Shown here piece by piece: positions 26,469 through 36,636 of a stretch of DNA of 64,000 nucleotides. The position numbers and the translations under genes were made by a program. Source of the stretch: Pseudonocardiales bacterium (GTDB lineage: Bacteria; Actinomycetota; Actinomycetes; Mycobacteriales; Pseudonocardiaceae); the NCBI GenBank assembly GCA_019244165.1, contig JAFATA010000038.1, positions 51,119-115,118 on the forward strand. The letters are read 5' to 3'. Below the pieces are notes generated by a model. It searched no databases and was not told the origin of the DNA. It worked only from the letters and a program-made list of their open reading frames with translations. How positions within the stretch are numbered: position 1 is the stretch's first letter; each line of letters starts with the position of its first letter.

Positions 26469-28738
26469 CCGGTTTCTCCCGTCTGCTCTCCCCCGTGGCC
26501 GCCGGGCTGGCGGTCGCACTGGCCGCGACATCGTTGACCGGTGTGCTCGCCGGGCCGCGCTGGTGGGGCTTCGTGGTGCTGACCACCGCTGTCGTAGTCG
26601 GTGCCGGGGTGTTGCTGCGTTGGCTGCGGATGCCCTCGACCGTGGTCGCGGCCGGTCAGCTCACCGCGCTGGCGGGACTGGTCACTGCGGCGTTCACTTC
26701 TAGCGGCTGGCTGGCCGTCGTGCCCGGGCCAGCCGCGGTAACGCAGCTCCGCGCAGTGCTGGACCGGGCCACTCAGCAGATCCGGGTCGGCCTGCCCCCG
26801 CTGTCCGAGAGCACCGAGTTGCTCTGCCTGGTGGTGGTCGCCGTCGGACTGGTCGCCGTCGTGGTGTACACCCTGGCCGTCTCGGCCGCCGCACCCGCCT
26901 CCGCCGGGCTGGTGCTGTTAGGCGTGGTCACCGTGCCTGCCGTGGTGTCGGACCAGCTCCTGCCCTGGTGGAGCTTCGCGCTCAGCGCCCTGGGCTTTGT
27001 GCTGCTGCTCGCCGCCGACGGTTGGCGCCGGCAGCTGGAGTGGGGCGAGTGCGCCGGCTCTGGCGGACACCTCAGTGCCGCGCCGGGGGCAATCGCGGTG
27101 ACGGCCGGCGCCATGGTGGTGGCGCTGTTCGTCGGAGCGACAGTGACCGCAGTAGGTACCGGCCGGTCGGCCAGCACCGGCTCCGACACCGGCCGGCCGG
27201 GCAGCGGGATCGGGTTGAACCCCTTCACCGCACTGCGCGGGCAGCTATCCCGTGGGGACGGGGCGGCACTGTTCCGGGTCTGGGGGCTGAAGCAACGGAG
27301 CTACCTGCGGGCACTGACGCTGAGCCGATTCACCACCCGGGTGGGCTGGCAGCGGGGTCCGCTGGATGGCGTGGTACCGGCAAGCGAGGACAAGACCGAG
27401 CCCTTGCCCTTGCCCCTCGGAGTGTCCACCCCGATATCCGGGTCCACCCTGCGGGTACAGATCGAGCCGATCAACTACGTGGATAACTGGCTGCCGGTTT
27501 TCGGCTACCCGCTGGCGCTAGCCGGCATTGGCCCAGACTGGAACTACGACCCCGACGCGCTCACCATCTTTTCCTCCCGTCCCCAGCGCGCGCAGCCCTA
27601 TACCGAGTTGGGGGTGCTTCTGGCACCGGATCCCCGGCTGCTCCGAGCAGTGGGTCCCGCTGGCGGTGCACCGTTTGGCGCCGTCGACCCGCGCTACCTC
27701 GACGCCGCCGGGGTGGATCACCGGGTGAAGCAGCTGGCTACCCAGGTCACTGCGGGCACCCGTACGGCGTTCGATGCCGCAGTCGCCCTCAACCAGTGGT
27801 TCACCCAACCCAGCAACGGGTTCCGCTACGACTTGCGGACCGCTGCCGGTAACGGCGGGGACGCTCTGGTGGATTTCCTGTTCACTGGCCGCCGGGGCTA
27901 CTGCGAACAGTTCGCCTCAGCGATGGCCATCATGTTGCGGACGCTGCACGTGCCGGCTCGGGTCGCGGTCGGCTTCACCCCCGGCACCCTCACCGGTGGT
28001 TCCCGGTTGATCACCACTGACGACGCGCACGCCTGGGTGGAAGCCTGGTTCCCGGGCGCTGGGTGGCTGCCGTTCGACCCGACTCCGCTGTCCGACGGGC
28101 GCACCGTGGCACCGGATTATGGGGCACCGGATTATGGGGCTGCTGGCCCCACCCCCACTGGCCCACCGTTGCCGGCCGGGCCGCCGGTAGCCAGCACCGT
28201 CACGCCCGCACCGGACCCGCTGACCAGCCCAGCGCCGTATCCCGGCGCCAGCGAACCCGGCCGCGGCACCAGGATCGGGCTGAGCGTTACCGGGCTGCTG
28301 GGGCTCGGGATGCTGGCACTGACCCCGCTGGGGGTGCGCGAGATCCGCCGGCGCAGGCGGCTGCGCCTGATTGGCACCGGCGGCCCACGGGCGGTCTGCG
28401 CTGCCTGGGAGGAAGTGTTGGCGGAGTTCGCAGACCGCGGGGTGGTGCCCCCGGCGGGCCAGACCGTACGAGCAACAGCTGAGTTGTTGGCCCACGGGCC
28501 CGCCCTGGATGAGCCGGCACGAGCTGGGCTGGGCGTTCTGGTCAGTGCGGTGGAGAGATCCTGGTATGCCAGTGGCGGCGCGGCACGCTCGTTGGCCACC
28601 GGCACCAGCGATCGTGAACTCTGCGCTGCCGTGGACGCGGTGCGCTCCAGCCTGACCCGGTGCGCACCGCCGAGCCCGATGGCCCGGCTGTTCCCCCGCT
28701 CGGTACTGCCCCGCTCGGTACTGGGCAGGCAGCCTTAA
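26465..28738 (+). CDS. TgpA-like membrane transglutaminase-fold protein
   Basis: The 757-residue product has about six membrane helices in the first 230 residues, an extracytoplasmic TgpA N-terminal domain, and a transglutaminase core. The core has the catalytic Cys in RRGYCEQFASAMAI (about residue 479), the His in DDAHAWVEAWFPG and the Asp in WLPFDPTP. A final membrane helix and a cytoplasmic DUF4129-like tail follow. The GTG at 26465 overlaps the DUF58 stop. Two in-frame 15-base duplications double the peptides PDYGA and RSVLP. Confidence 0.92.
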   Translation: MTGFSRLLSPVAAGLAVALAATSLTGVLAGPRWWGFVVLTTAVVVGAGVLLRWLRMPSTVVAAGQLTALAGLVTAAFTSSGWLAVVPGPAAVTQLRAVLDRATQQIRVGLPPLSESTELLCLVVVAVGLVAVVVYTLAVSAAAPASAGLVLLGVVTVPAVVSDQLLPWWSFALSALGFVLLLAADGWRRQLEWGECAGSGGHLSAAPGAIAVTAGAMVVALFVGATVTAVGTGRSASTGSDTGRPGSGIGLNPFTALRGQLSRGDGAALFRVWGLKQRSYLRALTLSRFTTRVGWQRGPLDGVVPASEDKTEPLPLPLGVSTPISGSTLRVQIEPINYVDNWLPVFGYPLALAGIGPDWNYDPDALTIFSSRPQRAQPYTELGVLLAPDPRLLRAVGPAGGAPFGAVDPRYLDAAGVDHRVKQLATQVTAGTRTAFDAAVALNQWFTQPSNGFRYDLRTAAGNGGDALVDFLFTGRRGYCEQFASAMAIMLRTLHVPARVAVGFTPGTLTGGSRLITTDDAHAWVEAWFPGAGWLPFDPTPLSDGRTVAPDYGAPDYGAAGPTPTGPPLPAGPPVASTVTPAPDPLTSPAPYPGASEPGRGTRIGLSVTGLLGLGMLALTPLGVREIRRRRRLRLIGTGGPRAVCAAWEEVLAEFADRGVVPPAGQTVRATAELLAHGPALDEPARAGLGVLVSAVERSWYASGGAARSLATGTSDRELCAAVDAVRSSLTRCAPPSPMARLFPRSVLPRSVLGRQP
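28110..28139. repeat. 15-bp perfect tandem duplication in transglutaminase gene
   Basis: Two copies of caccggattatgggg, in frame, in the Pro-rich segment after the catalytic domain. Confidence 0.93.
28694..28723. repeat. 15-bp perfect tandem duplication at transglutaminase C-terminus
   Basis: Two copies of ccccgctcggtactg, in frame, doubling RSVLP just before the stop. Confidence 0.93.
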
Positions 28739-28750
28739 AACGCGCTGAGC

Positions 28751-28768
28751 TGGCGCTAATGGCGCTAA
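28751..28768. repeat. 9-bp tandem duplication at the DUF3040 stop codon
   Basis: Two copies of tggcgctaa; the DUF3040 stop codon lies in the second. Confidence 0.8.
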
Positions 28769-29157
28769 TGGTCCTCGAAGCGGCGACGGAACCGTTGCTC
28801 CATCCGCTGGGCAAGGGTGCTACGACCTTGCGCGGTGGGCGGACGGCCCGGCGGTCCAGCGCGCCGAGCCTCGCCGGCAACGCGGTGAGAGAAGATCGCG
28901 ATGACGGCACCGGCAAACATCACCAAGAAACCGAGAACGCTGACGACCGGGATCCCGACCGGGCGGAAGGGGAGCACGACACCAGCGACAAGAAGCAGCA
29001 AGCCCAGTACAAAAAGGGTGATTCCCTGGATCCGGCGACGGTGCGGCCGGCTGCGCATCCGGGCACCCCGGACGTTCGACGCGAACTTGGGGTCCTCTGC
29101 ATAGAGCGCGCGCTCAATCTGGTCGAGCAGACGCTGCTCGTGCTCGGAGAGTGGCAT
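28765..29157 (-). CDS. DUF3040 membrane protein
   Basis: The 130-residue protein starts MPLSEHEQRLLDQIERALYAEDPKFAS, the DUF3040 signature. It has two membrane helices (about residues 42-62 and 66-88) and a basic C-terminus. The family is confined to actinobacteria and is often found near dcw or DNA polymerase IV genes; function is unknown. The ATG at 29157 is preferred over one six codons upstream because it gives the conserved start. Confidence 0.9.
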   Translation of the reverse strand: MPLSEHEQRLLDQIERALYAEDPKFASNVRGARMRSRPHRRRIQGITLFVLGLLLLVAGVVLPFRPVGIPVVSVLGFLVMFAGAVIAIFSHRVAGEARRAGPPGRPPTAQGRSTLAQRMEQRFRRRFEDH

Positions 29158-29353
29158 CGGCTCCTCCTCCGGCACTCCGGTTTGTCGATACTGGTGTCCG
29201 ACTCCGACGGTAGTATGCGGCTACCGGACGCCTACCGTGGGCTCCTAGGGTTGAGGATACGAGCCCAGCGCGGTGTGGACTAGCCGATCTGGTTACCCGA
29301 ATCAGGTGGAGACCTGCGCCTTCCCGCGATCGGAGTGGCTGACCCCACCCATG

Positions 29354-30088
29354 CTAGCCGCTGATCGCTGGGCGCCGGGCCAGCGCGTGCAGTCGGCTGG
29401 CGATGTCGCGCAGGGGTGCCCGCCCGGCCGCAGACAGCTCGAACTCGGCGAGCGCCTCGGCGGCCCCGGGGTGAGCCTCCAGTACGCCGCCGGGCACCAA
29501 GTCGGCGACCACCCCGTCGCCTTGCACCAGCTCAACACCCAGCCCGCTAGCCGCTAGCAGCGCGACAAGACCCTCGGTATCGAAGCGGCGTAGCACGGGG
29601 TCAGCCGTCCCCAGCCTGCCATGCGGATCGTCCAGCGCGCGGCGGGCCTGCACCAGCCGCCCGGCCAGCGCGCGGACCAGCACCGCCGCATACCGGTTGG
29701 CCACCAGGACCGATACCGCGCCGCCGGGGGCAGTGGCGTTGGCCAGTGCCCGCACTGCCTGGGCGGGATCCTCGACCACCTCCAGCAGGCCGTGCCCGAG
29801 CACGAGCTCGGCACTAGCTGCCGGAACAGCGTCAGCTAGTGAGTCGGCGTCACCCTGCACCGGGTTCACCAGCTGCTCGACTCCGGCATCGGCGACCCGG
29901 CGGTACAGCGCGGCCAGCGCATTGGGACTTGGTTCCACCACTGTCACCACGCAGCCGAGTCGGGCCAGGGGCACGGCCCAGACGCCGCTGCCGCCGCCCA
30001 CGTCCAGCACCCGGGGGGCAGCGCCCAGTCGCTGACGTGCCACGGCGACCTCGGCCTCCAGCGCGCGGTGCACGGCGGACGCTCGCAT
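29354..30088 (-). CDS. Class I SAM-dependent methyltransferase
   Basis: The 244-residue protein has motif I VLDVGGGSGVWAVPLARLG near residue 25, motif II (VTVVEPSPNALAAL) and LVLGHGLLEVVEDP. This profile is common to small-molecule and tRNA-modifying (CmoM-like) methyltransferases. The substrate is not identifiable. The start at 30088 was chosen because the frame upstream is antisense to parA. Confidence 0.85.
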   Translation of the reverse strand: MRASAVHRALEAEVAVARQRLGAAPRVLDVGGGSGVWAVPLARLGCVVTVVEPSPNALAALYRRVADAGVEQLVNPVQGDADSLADAVPAASAELVLGHGLLEVVEDPAQAVRALANATAPGGAVSVLVANRYAAVLVRALAGRLVQARRALDDPHGRLGTADPVLRRFDTEGLVALLAASGLGVELVQGDGVVADLVPGGVLEAHPGAAEALAEFELSAAGRAPLRDIASRLHALARRPAISG

Positions 30089-30196
30089 GGGCAGCACCTT
30101 AGAGAGGGCCGAAGCGCAGCGGGACGGGGATACTGCCGCAGCGGGGGCGGGGAATACCGGGGGAACGTCCGAACGCGGGCATCCTAAGCTGCACTG

Positions 30197-31036
30197 GTGC
30201 GGACCGTGGCGGTGCTCGGCCTCAAGGGCGGGGTGGGCAAGACCTCCGTCGTGCTCGGGTTGGCCGGGGCCGCCCTCCAGCGGAAGATCCGGACCTTGGT
30301 CGTGGACCTCGACCCGCAAGGCAGTTGCACCGGCACCCTGGAGCCCGGCGCAACGACGTCCACCCTGGCCGATGTCCTGAGCGATCCGACGCGCTCGGTG
30401 CTCAGGAACGCGATCGCACCCAGCGCGTGGGGTGAAGGCCTGGATGTGCTGGTGGGCGGGGAGGAGACCGAGGCGCACAACCGGCCGGATCCCGACCACG
30501 CCGGGCTGGGGCGGCTGGACCGCGCCCTATCCATGCTGGACACACTGTCCATGCTGGACACCATGGCCGACAAACCGCCGTACCGGCTGGTGCTTCTGGA
30601 CTGCCCGCCCTCGCTGGGGGCGCTGACCCGCTCAGCGCTGGTCGCCGCCGAGGGGGCGCTGCTGGTCACCGAACCGACCGTCTACAGCTTGGCTGGCGTG
30701 CAGCGCGCCTTCGAGGCCGTGCAGCACGAGCGGGAGCATAACCCCGACCTGCACGCGCTGGGCGTAGTCGTTAACCGGGTCCGGACTCGCTCCAGCGAGC
30801 ACAACTACCGGATCAACGAGCTGCGGGAGATCTTCGGGTCACTGGTGTTGCCCACCGTGCTCCCGGACCGCCCAGCGGTGCAACACGCGCAAGGCGCCGG
30901 GCTGCCGATCCAGCGCTGGGGCACCCCCGGAGCCCGGGAAGTCGCGGCGGCCCTCGACGTGCTGCTGGCCCGGATGCTGCGCGCCAGGCAGCCGCGACGT
31001 CAGCGCTCGGATCAGGCCTGCCCGCGCTGCGGCTGA
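30197..31036 (+). CDS. Orphan ParA/MinD-type ATPase
   Basis: This 279-residue protein has the deviant Walker A loop [29 protein letters not shown] and [12 protein letters not shown], typical of ParA. No parB is adjacent, so it is unlikely to be the chromosomal ParA. A tandem 18-base duplication (30530-30565) doubles the peptide SMLDTL. The GTG start has no strong ribosome binding site. The 3' end overlaps the convergent pspA by 25 bases. Confidence 0.88.
   Translation: MRTVAVLGLKGGVGKTSVVLGLAGAALQRKIRTLVVDLDPQGSCTGTLEPGATTSTLADVLSDPTRSVLRNAIAPSAWGEGLDVLVGGEETEAHNRPDPDHAGLGRLDRALSMLDTLSMLDTMADKPPYRLVLLDCPPSLGALTRSALVAAEGALLVTEPTVYSLAGVQRAFEAVQHEREHNPDLHALGVVVNRVRTRSSEHNYRINELREIFGSLVLPTVLPDRPAVQHAQGAGLPIQRWGTPGAREVAAALDVLLARMLRARQPRRQRSDQACPRCG
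30530..30565. repeat. 18-bp tandem duplication in parA-like gene
   Basis: Copies at 30530-30547 and 30548-30565 (tccatgctggacaca/ccatg variants), in frame. Confidence 0.9.
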
Positions 31037-31836
31037 CTGTTCGGGGGCAGGGCCTGCTGCGACGTAGCGGGCGCTGGCGCCGGCTCACCGGCGGTGACCT
31101 CACCCGCAACCGGCGCTCCGCGCATCGAGGCGCGGATCTCCTCCAGCCGGGCACGGCCCGCCATGTCCCGGGTGGCTTGCTCTACTTCGAGCATCCGGCC
31201 CTGCACCGAGTTCTGGGCCAGCTCGGCGGCGCCGAGAGCGGTGGCGTAGCGGCGCTCGATCTTTTCCCGGACCTCCTCCAGGGAGGGTGTGTTGCCTGGC
31301 GCGGCCAGCTGGTTCATGCGCTGCAACGACGCGGACATCTGCTCCTGCATCTTCGCCTGCTCCAGCTGGGTGAGCAGCTTGCTCCGCTCAGCGACCTGTT
31401 GCTGCAACACCATCGCGTTGCGCTCGACCGCCTGCTTGGCCTGGGCGGCGGCCTGCAGCGACTGGTCGTGCAGCGTCTTGAGATCCTCGACAGACTTCTC
31501 CGCGGTCACCAGCTGGGTGGCGAAGAGCTCCGCGCTCTGCTCGTACTGCGCTGCCTTGTCCTGATCACCCTGACGCCGCGCCTCGTCGGCGAGCAGCAGG
31601 GCTTGCTGGGCCTTGCCCTGGTACGTCTCAATCTCGCCGAGCTGCCGGCTGAGCTTGACCTCCAGTTGGCGTTGGTTGCCGATGACGGCGGCAGCCTGCT
31701 GGGACAGCGCCTGGTGCTGGCGCTGCGCCTCTTCAATGGCCTGCTGGATCTGTATCTTCGGGTCGGCGTATTCGTCGATCTTGGCCGAGAACGCCGCCAT
31801 GAGGTACTTCCAGGCCTTCACAAATGGGTTGGCCAT
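31012..31836 (-). CDS. pspA: PspA/IM30 membrane-stress protein
   Basis: The 274-residue protein is almost wholly coiled coil. It begins [38 protein letters not shown], the PspA/Vipp1 start, and has an Ala/Pro tail. PspA forms ESCRT-III-like assemblies that protect the membrane. As in mycobacteria it follows the clgR regulator on the same strand (192-base gap), and ClgR probably controls it. Confidence 0.94.
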   Translation of the reverse strand: MANPFVKAWKYLMAAFSAKIDEYADPKIQIQQAIEEAQRQHQALSQQAAAVIGNQRQLEVKLSRQLGEIETYQGKAQQALLLADEARRQGDQDKAAQYEQSAELFATQLVTAEKSVEDLKTLHDQSLQAAAQAKQAVERNAMVLQQQVAERSKLLTQLEQAKMQEQMSASLQRMNQLAAPGNTPSLEEVREKIERRYATALGAAELAQNSVQGRMLEVEQATRDMAGRARLEEIRASMRGAPVAGEVTAGEPAPAPATSQQALPPNSQPQRGQA

Positions 31837-31966
31837 CTCTTGTGCTGCCTCTCCTTGTGACCCATCGAGCCCGGCTTCGCCGCACCCGACCAGCGCTCTA
31901 CCGGACCAGCCCCCAAACCGACCACGGAGCCGCGTGCTGGTTCCATGGTGTCAGGTGCGAGACAGC

Positions 31967-32000
31967 GCTTCCACCGACCCAGGGCTTCCACCGACCCCAG
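31967..32000. repeat. 17-bp near-perfect tandem duplication between clgR and pspA
   Basis: Two copies of gcttccaccgacccnng. It is intergenic, in the 5' region of pspA, and could alter spacing of a regulatory site. Confidence 0.85.
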
Positions 32001-32028
32001 AAAGTAAGAGGGGACGCACCTCCCCGGC

Positions 32029-32310
32029 TCAGGCTGCAACCAGCTCGGGCGCAAGAGTGTCTGGCGCTTCGGGCAGGTATACCGGGCCGAGATCGTCGGC
32101 CACCCGCCGCAACAGCTCGTCCAGCGGCAGATCAAGTGCGTCACAGATCGACGCCAGAAGTTCGCTGGAGGGCTCCTTGCGGCCCCGCTCCACCTCAGAC
32201 AGATAGCCCAGGCTCACGCGGGCCACCCGGGACACCTCGCGCAGCGTACGCCGCTGCGAGGTCCGCGTCCGGCGTAGCCGATCGCCGATGGCCTCTCGCA
32301 GCAACATCAT
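32029..32310 (-). CDS. clgR: ClgR-like XRE transcriptional regulator
   Basis: The product (93 residues) is essentially one HTH domain: [52 protein letters not shown]. ClgR activates clp protease and psp genes in actinobacteria and ends in a short degradation-prone tail (here LVAA). Two adjacent ATG codons (32310 and 32307) follow GGGAGG; the first has the better spacing. The pgsA-clgR-pspA order matches M. tuberculosis. Confidence 0.92.
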   Translation of the reverse strand: MMLLREAIGDRLRRTRTSQRRTLREVSRVARVSLGYLSEVERGRKEPSSELLASICDALDLPLDELLRRVADDLGPVYLPEAPDTLAPELVAA

Positions 32311-32446
32311 CGAGTTTCCTCCCGGGTGTTGGCCGGCCTGCACTCACCGGCTTGCTTGCTCCCTACCGTACTCACCCAGCCGGCTGGCCGGCGCTGCACC
32401 GTGGGCGAAACGATACGGCCGCGCAATGCCGCTCCTACGTCGGTGG

Positions 32447-33037
32447 TCACGGCAGCGCGACAGCCCGGCGACCGGAGGCTCGCAGCCTCAGCGCGCGCAC
32501 CACATAGTCGATGCCTGTGATCACGGTGAGCGCCACCGCGATGCCCATGGCCACCCAGCGCACCGGATGCGCCGCCAGTAGCAGCGGCAGCAGGTAGCAC
32601 TCGATCGCAACCACCTGTGCGAACGCCTTGACCTTACCGCCACGGCTGGCCGGGATCACCCCGTAGCGCAAGACCCAAAAACGCAGCGCGGTGACACCCA
32701 GCTCGCGCCCGGCGATCAGCAGGGTGACCCACCACGCCAGTTCATCCAGCATACTCAAGCCAACCAGCGCTGCCCCGATCAGTGCCTTATCCGCGATCGG
32801 ATCGGCAATCGTGCCGAACTTGGTGATCAGACCGCGACGCCGGGCCAGGTCGCCGTCGAGCCGGTCGGTGAGCGAGGCGACACCGAATACCACCGCTGCG
32901 GTAACCCGCCATGCTGGATCGCTACCACCCCGGGTGAACAACGCGAATACGAACACCGGCACCAGCCCCATCCGTGACATGGTCAGCAGGTTGGCCAGGT
33001 TCCACAGCGGGACTTTGACCATCGGCGGCGGGCTCAC
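32447..33037 (-). CDS. pgsA: CDP-diacylglycerol-glycerol-3-phosphate phosphatidyltransferase-type enzyme
   Basis: The 196-residue membrane protein carries the CDP-alcohol phosphotransferase motif as [27 protein letters not shown], with all the metal-binding Asp residues. It makes phosphatidylglycerophosphate or a related anionic lipid. The GTG at 33037 overlaps the rimO stop (GTGA) and fits the family length; the frame upstream lies within rimO. Confidence 0.93.
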   Translation of the reverse strand: MSPPPMVKVPLWNLANLLTMSRMGLVPVFVFALFTRGGSDPAWRVTAAVVFGVASLTDRLDGDLARRRGLITKFGTIADPIADKALIGAALVGLSMLDELAWWVTLLIAGRELGVTALRFWVLRYGVIPASRGGKVKAFAQVVAIECYLLPLLLAAHPVRWVAMGIAVALTVITGIDYVVRALRLRASGRRAVALP

Positions 33038-34512
33038 GGCACGCCGCCGACCGGGGCGATCAGCTCCATCGGCTCGACGACCAGGTCGAGACCCTCGGCG
33101 GCGATCACCCGGCAGCGCACCACGTCGCCGGGCGCCAACGAGCTCGCCGCTGTGCTCGCCACTGGGCCGCGAAGCACGCACTCGCCGTCCACCTCGGGAG
33201 CCTGGTGCTCGGCGCGCCCGGAAATCTCGGCTCCTGCCCCGGCGTCCGTCTCGGCAACGACCTCCACCAGCACATCCACGATCTCCCCCACCCGTTCCTC
33301 GGCGCGCTGCGCGGTGAGCTGCTCGACCAGATTGCTGATCCGTGTGACGCGTTCGGCGACGGTGTCCTCGTCATGCTGGCTGGGCAGGCCGGCGGCTTCG
33401 GTGCCCTCTTCATGGGAATAGCCGAACACGCCCACCGCGTCCAGCCGCGCCTCGGTGAGGAAACGCTCCAGCTCCGCGACGTCGGCATCGGTCTCCCCCG
33501 GGAACCCGACGATCACGTTGCTGCGCGCTCCCGCCCTGGGCGCGTGGCGCCGGATCTGGCCCAGCAGGGCCAGGAAGGACTCGCGCGAGCCAAACCGGCG
33601 CATGCGGCGTAGCACCGGCTCGCTGGCATGCTGGAAGGACAGGTCGAAATAGCTGGCCACGCCGGGGGTGCCGGCAATCGTGGTCACCAACGCGGGACGG
33701 ATCTCGGCCGGCTGCAGGTAGGAGATCCGGGTGCGCACGATCCCGGGGACGGCGACCAGCCGGCGTAGCAGCTCCTCTAGGGCGCCCGGGCGGCCCAAAT
33801 CCTTGCCATAAGACGTGGAGTTCTCGCTGACCAACACCAGCTCCCGCACCCCCGAGTCGGCCAGCCACGCCGCCTCGGCCAGTACGTCGTCGAGCGGGCG
33901 GGAAACGAACGCGCCACGGAAGGTAGGGATGGCGCAGAACGCGCAGCGCCGATCGCACCCTGAGGCGATCTTCAGTGGGGCGACTGGGGAGTCATCCAGC
34001 CGACGGCGCGTCGGGCGAGCGGGTGCGAACGGAGGTCCCCAGCCGTGCCCCGGTACCGCGGGGCCACCAGCCCGGGCCGCGGGCCGGGACACCGGGGTGA
34101 TCGGTAACAGGGTGCGGCGATCCACCGGCTGGTGCGCGGGCACCGGGTGGCCGGCGAGCACCTCGCGCAGCCGACTAGCCAGCTGCGGGTAGGCGTCGAA
34201 GCCCACGACCGCGTCCGCCTCTGGCAGGCTGCGCGCCAGTTCGGCGCCATAGCGTTCGGCCAGGCAACCGACTGCGACGACCTTGGCGCCGGTGTCCGCG
34301 GCGGCCAGCACGGTATCGATGGAGTCCTTCTTGGCCGCAGCGATGAAACCACAGGTGTTGACCACCACCACATCAGCCATCCCACCATCGGGATCAACCA
34401 GCTCCCAACCACCCTCGGTCAACCGGCCAGCTAACTCCTCGGAGTCGACCTCGTTTCGAGCACAGCCCAGCGTGACCAGGGCAGCGCGGGGGGACTGCGG
34501 TGAGTCAGGCAC
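33034..34512 (-). CDS. rimO: Ribosomal protein S12 methylthiotransferase RimO
   Basis: RimO is a radical SAM enzyme that methylthiolates an Asp of S12. The 492-residue protein has the UPF0004 domain Cys residues ([23 protein letters not shown]), the radical SAM cluster CDRRCAFC near residue 185, and a C-terminal TRAM domain. It carries an extra Pro-rich segment (about residues 125-170) before the radical SAM domain. The GTG start at 34512 is followed on the other strand by the accessory island. Confidence 0.94.
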   Translation of the reverse strand: MPDSPQSPRAALVTLGCARNEVDSEELAGRLTEGGWELVDPDGGMADVVVVNTCGFIAAAKKDSIDTVLAAADTGAKVVAVGCLAERYGAELARSLPEADAVVGFDAYPQLASRLREVLAGHPVPAHQPVDRRTLLPITPVSRPAARAGGPAVPGHGWGPPFAPARPTRRRLDDSPVAPLKIASGCDRRCAFCAIPTFRGAFVSRPLDDVLAEAAWLADSGVRELVLVSENSTSYGKDLGRPGALEELLRRLVAVPGIVRTRISYLQPAEIRPALVTTIAGTPGVASYFDLSFQHASEPVLRRMRRFGSRESFLALLGQIRRHAPRAGARSNVIVGFPGETDADVAELERFLTEARLDAVGVFGYSHEEGTEAAGLPSQHDEDTVAERVTRISNLVEQLTAQRAEERVGEIVDVLVEVVAETDAGAGAEISGRAEHQAPEVDGECVLRGPVASTAASSLAPGDVVRCRVIAAEGLDLVVEPMELIAPVGGVP

Positions 34513-34601
34513 CAGCTCAGAGTAACCGCCCGCCCGCCATCGTCAGGCATACCAGCTTCCCCGCGCAGGCGTACCTGCCGGCAAGGCGCGGGCAAGCCAT
34601 A

Positions 34602-34877
34602 ATGAGAGCCGTGACCGTCATCCCCGGTGACCAGCGGCCCCTTGCCGACGTCTTGGCCGAACTTGAGCGCAGCCACGGCCGAGGGGACATCGCCCAGGGC
34701 GGCCACACCGTCGCGGCGCTGGTGTCCGCCGAGTACCTCGAGTCGCTGGAGGAGACCATCGCGGTAGCCACCGATCCGGAACTCGTGGCGGCGATCGCGG
34801 AAGGGAAGGCCGAGCTGGAAGCCGGCCTGGGAATCCCGGCGCCTGACGTCGAGGCCGAGTTTCTGAACCGGTCGTGA
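34602..34877 (+). CDS. Phd/YefM-family antitoxin
   Basis: The 91-residue protein (PLADVLAELERSHGRGDIAQ, HTVAALVSAEYLESLEETIA) matches the Phd/YefM antitoxin fold with an N-terminal DNA-binding part and an acidic C-terminal tail (ELEAGLGIPAPDVEAEFL). It would neutralise a RelE/ParE toxin and repress its own promoter. The toxin gene directly downstream is broken, so this is an orphan antitoxin. The start is either this ATG or a GTG three codons on. Confidence 0.82.
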   Translation: MRAVTVIPGDQRPLADVLAELERSHGRGDIAQGGHTVAALVSAEYLESLEETIAVATDPELVAAIAEGKAELEAGLGIPAPDVEAEFLNRS

Positions 34878-35019
34878 CCGCACGTGCACCATCGTCTACG
34901 CACCACGCGCCCGGCGAGACTTGTGCAAACTGCCGGAAAAGATCGCCGCTGCGTGCGTCGAGTTCATTCGCACTGCCCTGGCTGAAGACCCATACTGCTT
35001 CCCTGCCGGCCGGTTCTGA
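34874..35019 (+). pseudogene. RelE-family toxin remnant
   Basis: Reading the frame from 34879 gives RTCTIVYAPRARRDLCKLPE and then KIAAACVEFIRTALAEDPY, which is the first half of a RelE/ParE toxin, ending at a stop at 35017-35019. The GTG that overlaps the antitoxin stop is in another frame, so the start is frameshifted, and the second half with the catalytic residues is absent. The toxin cannot be made. Confidence 0.72.
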
Positions 35020-35026
35020 CGAGGGT

Positions 35027-36382
35027 TTATGGAGTAAACCCAAGGGTCTTGGGGATCATGTAAAGGGTGAAGCCGATGACGAGCAAGCACAACAACCAGG
35101 TCGTGTGCTTGTACCAGCCGCGCATTCGCCACTCGGGTGGGAGGGCCGTGGCTTCCAGGACGAGCAGGAAGCCGAGCACGATCGGGAGTAGCAGGGCGTT
35201 CATTACCTCGACATCGACGGCGAGGCTGACGAGGTCCAGGCTGGTCAGCACCAAGACGGCGCCGAGGAGATGGGCCAGTGCATAGCTGAGGTAGAACTTG
35301 GCGGTCCTGCGGCTGGGGAGTTCGTTGAGGGTGTGCTTCCAGCCGAAGACCTCGGCCAGGCCCCAGGCCGCAGCTAGGGAGGACACGATCGCGGCGACCA
35401 GCGCGGCGCCCAGGATGCCCAGACCGAACAGGACCGTGCCGCCGAGGTGACCGAGAAAGGGGGTCAACGCGTCGGCGATCTGACCGACCGTGTCCAGGTC
35501 CGCCGTGGGGTGGGTCAGCCCGACGGTGGCCGCGAGGGCCACCACAACCATGATCATGACAGACTGGGTAAGGACAGCGCCCAGGGCGGTGTCCTGCCGA
35601 GCCCGGCGGATGTTGCGCACCGACAGTTGCTTGTCAATCACCGCGCCCTGCTGGTAAAAGATCATCCAAGGCATGATCACCGCGCCGATGTTGGCCGCGA
35701 GCAGGAACAGATACGAGCTGTTGGCCAGCGGGAGCGAGGTCAGGCCCCGGCCCAGAGCGGGGATGCTGGGGTGGGCGAGCAGCATCGCGGGCAGGAAGGC
35801 CAGTTCGGCCAGGCCCAGGGCGATGCCGATGCGCTCCACGCGCGTGTACTGCCCGGTCAGGGCTAGGCCGAGGAGGAAGGCCGTCGCGGTAGGGATGCTC
35901 ACCCACCGTGAGACGCCAAACAGCTCGCCGATCCCGGCGACGCCGGCGAACTCGGTGATCAGGGCGCCAATCGCGGATAAGAACAGGGTTCCCGCCGACA
36001 GCAGCGCCCAGCCGCGGCCGAACCTGGCGCGGATCAGGGCGCCGTGGCCCTGCCCGGTGATAATGCCCAGGCGTATGGTCATCTCCTGCACGACGTACAG
36101 GATTGGGATGAGGATGAGCTGGGGCAGGATCATCGTATAGCCCCACCGAGTGCCCGATTGGGCTGCGGTGATCAGTGAGCCCGCGTCTGTGTCGGCGAGC
36201 ATGACGATCAGGCCGGGACCCCAGACTGCGGCGATCAACCCGAACTCGAACCCCCACCGGCGGCGGGACATCGGGGCGCTGGCGGCGGCAACCAGGGTCG
36301 CGTCGGTGAGCACCTCGCTCGCCCTCCGCTGGTGGGCCAGCCCTTCGCGTGGAGTAGGCGGTACGGACGTGGGGGCGTTCAT
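35027..36382 (-). CDS. NRAMP-family divalent metal transporter (atypical motif)
   Basis: The 451-residue protein has about eleven membrane helices. The first-helix metal motif, normally DPGN, reads DTDAGS, and the sixth-helix motif, normally MPH, reads IMPW. The Asp and Met ligands are thus kept while the Asn and His are changed. This pattern marks a divergent NRAMP-like branch whose ion is uncertain (Mn2+, Fe2+ or another divalent ion). The ATG at 36382 follows GAGGAG. It has no partner genes and lies between a toxin remnant and ahcY. Confidence 0.82.
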   Translation of the reverse strand: MNAPTSVPPTPREGLAHQRRASEVLTDATLVAAASAPMSRRRWGFEFGLIAAVWGPGLIVMLADTDAGSLITAAQSGTRWGYTMILPQLILIPILYVVQEMTIRLGIITGQGHGALIRARFGRGWALLSAGTLFLSAIGALITEFAGVAGIGELFGVSRWVSIPTATAFLLGLALTGQYTRVERIGIALGLAELAFLPAMLLAHPSIPALGRGLTSLPLANSSYLFLLAANIGAVIMPWMIFYQQGAVIDKQLSVRNIRRARQDTALGAVLTQSVMIMVVVALAATVGLTHPTADLDTVGQIADALTPFLGHLGGTVLFGLGILGAALVAAIVSSLAAAWGLAEVFGWKHTLNELPSRRTAKFYLSYALAHLLGAVLVLTSLDLVSLAVDVEVMNALLLPIVLGFLLVLEATALPPEWRMRGWYKHTTWLLCLLVIGFTLYMIPKTLGFTP

Positions 36383-36636
36383 AGCGTTGCTCTCCTCAGC
36401 CCGCACGCTTCACCCCCGCCGAATGACCGCACACCACCGGTGCGACGTCGCGCCTTCGGCACCCTAGCAGCAATGAGGTAAGCGTCCCCTAAAAGGCATC
36501 TTCCGCCGGACCGGCGTGCGGCGGTCCCCGACCCGCACCCCGGATCACCGGAGCGCAGGCAGTCACCTCCAGCGCGAGCACGGCCCCGCCGAATCGATCA
36601 GTGTAGGGACCCATGATCACGCTTTCCCGGTTGGGT

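Noticed and set aside
32311..32446. ClgR binding palindrome upstream of clgR
   Set aside because: The spacer contains CGC/GCG pieces but not with the spacing known for ClgR sites.
36383..36636. Metal-responsive riboswitch (yybP-ykoY or M-box) upstream of the NRAMP-like gene
   Set aside because: No conserved core sequence of either class is visible in the 254-base spacer.
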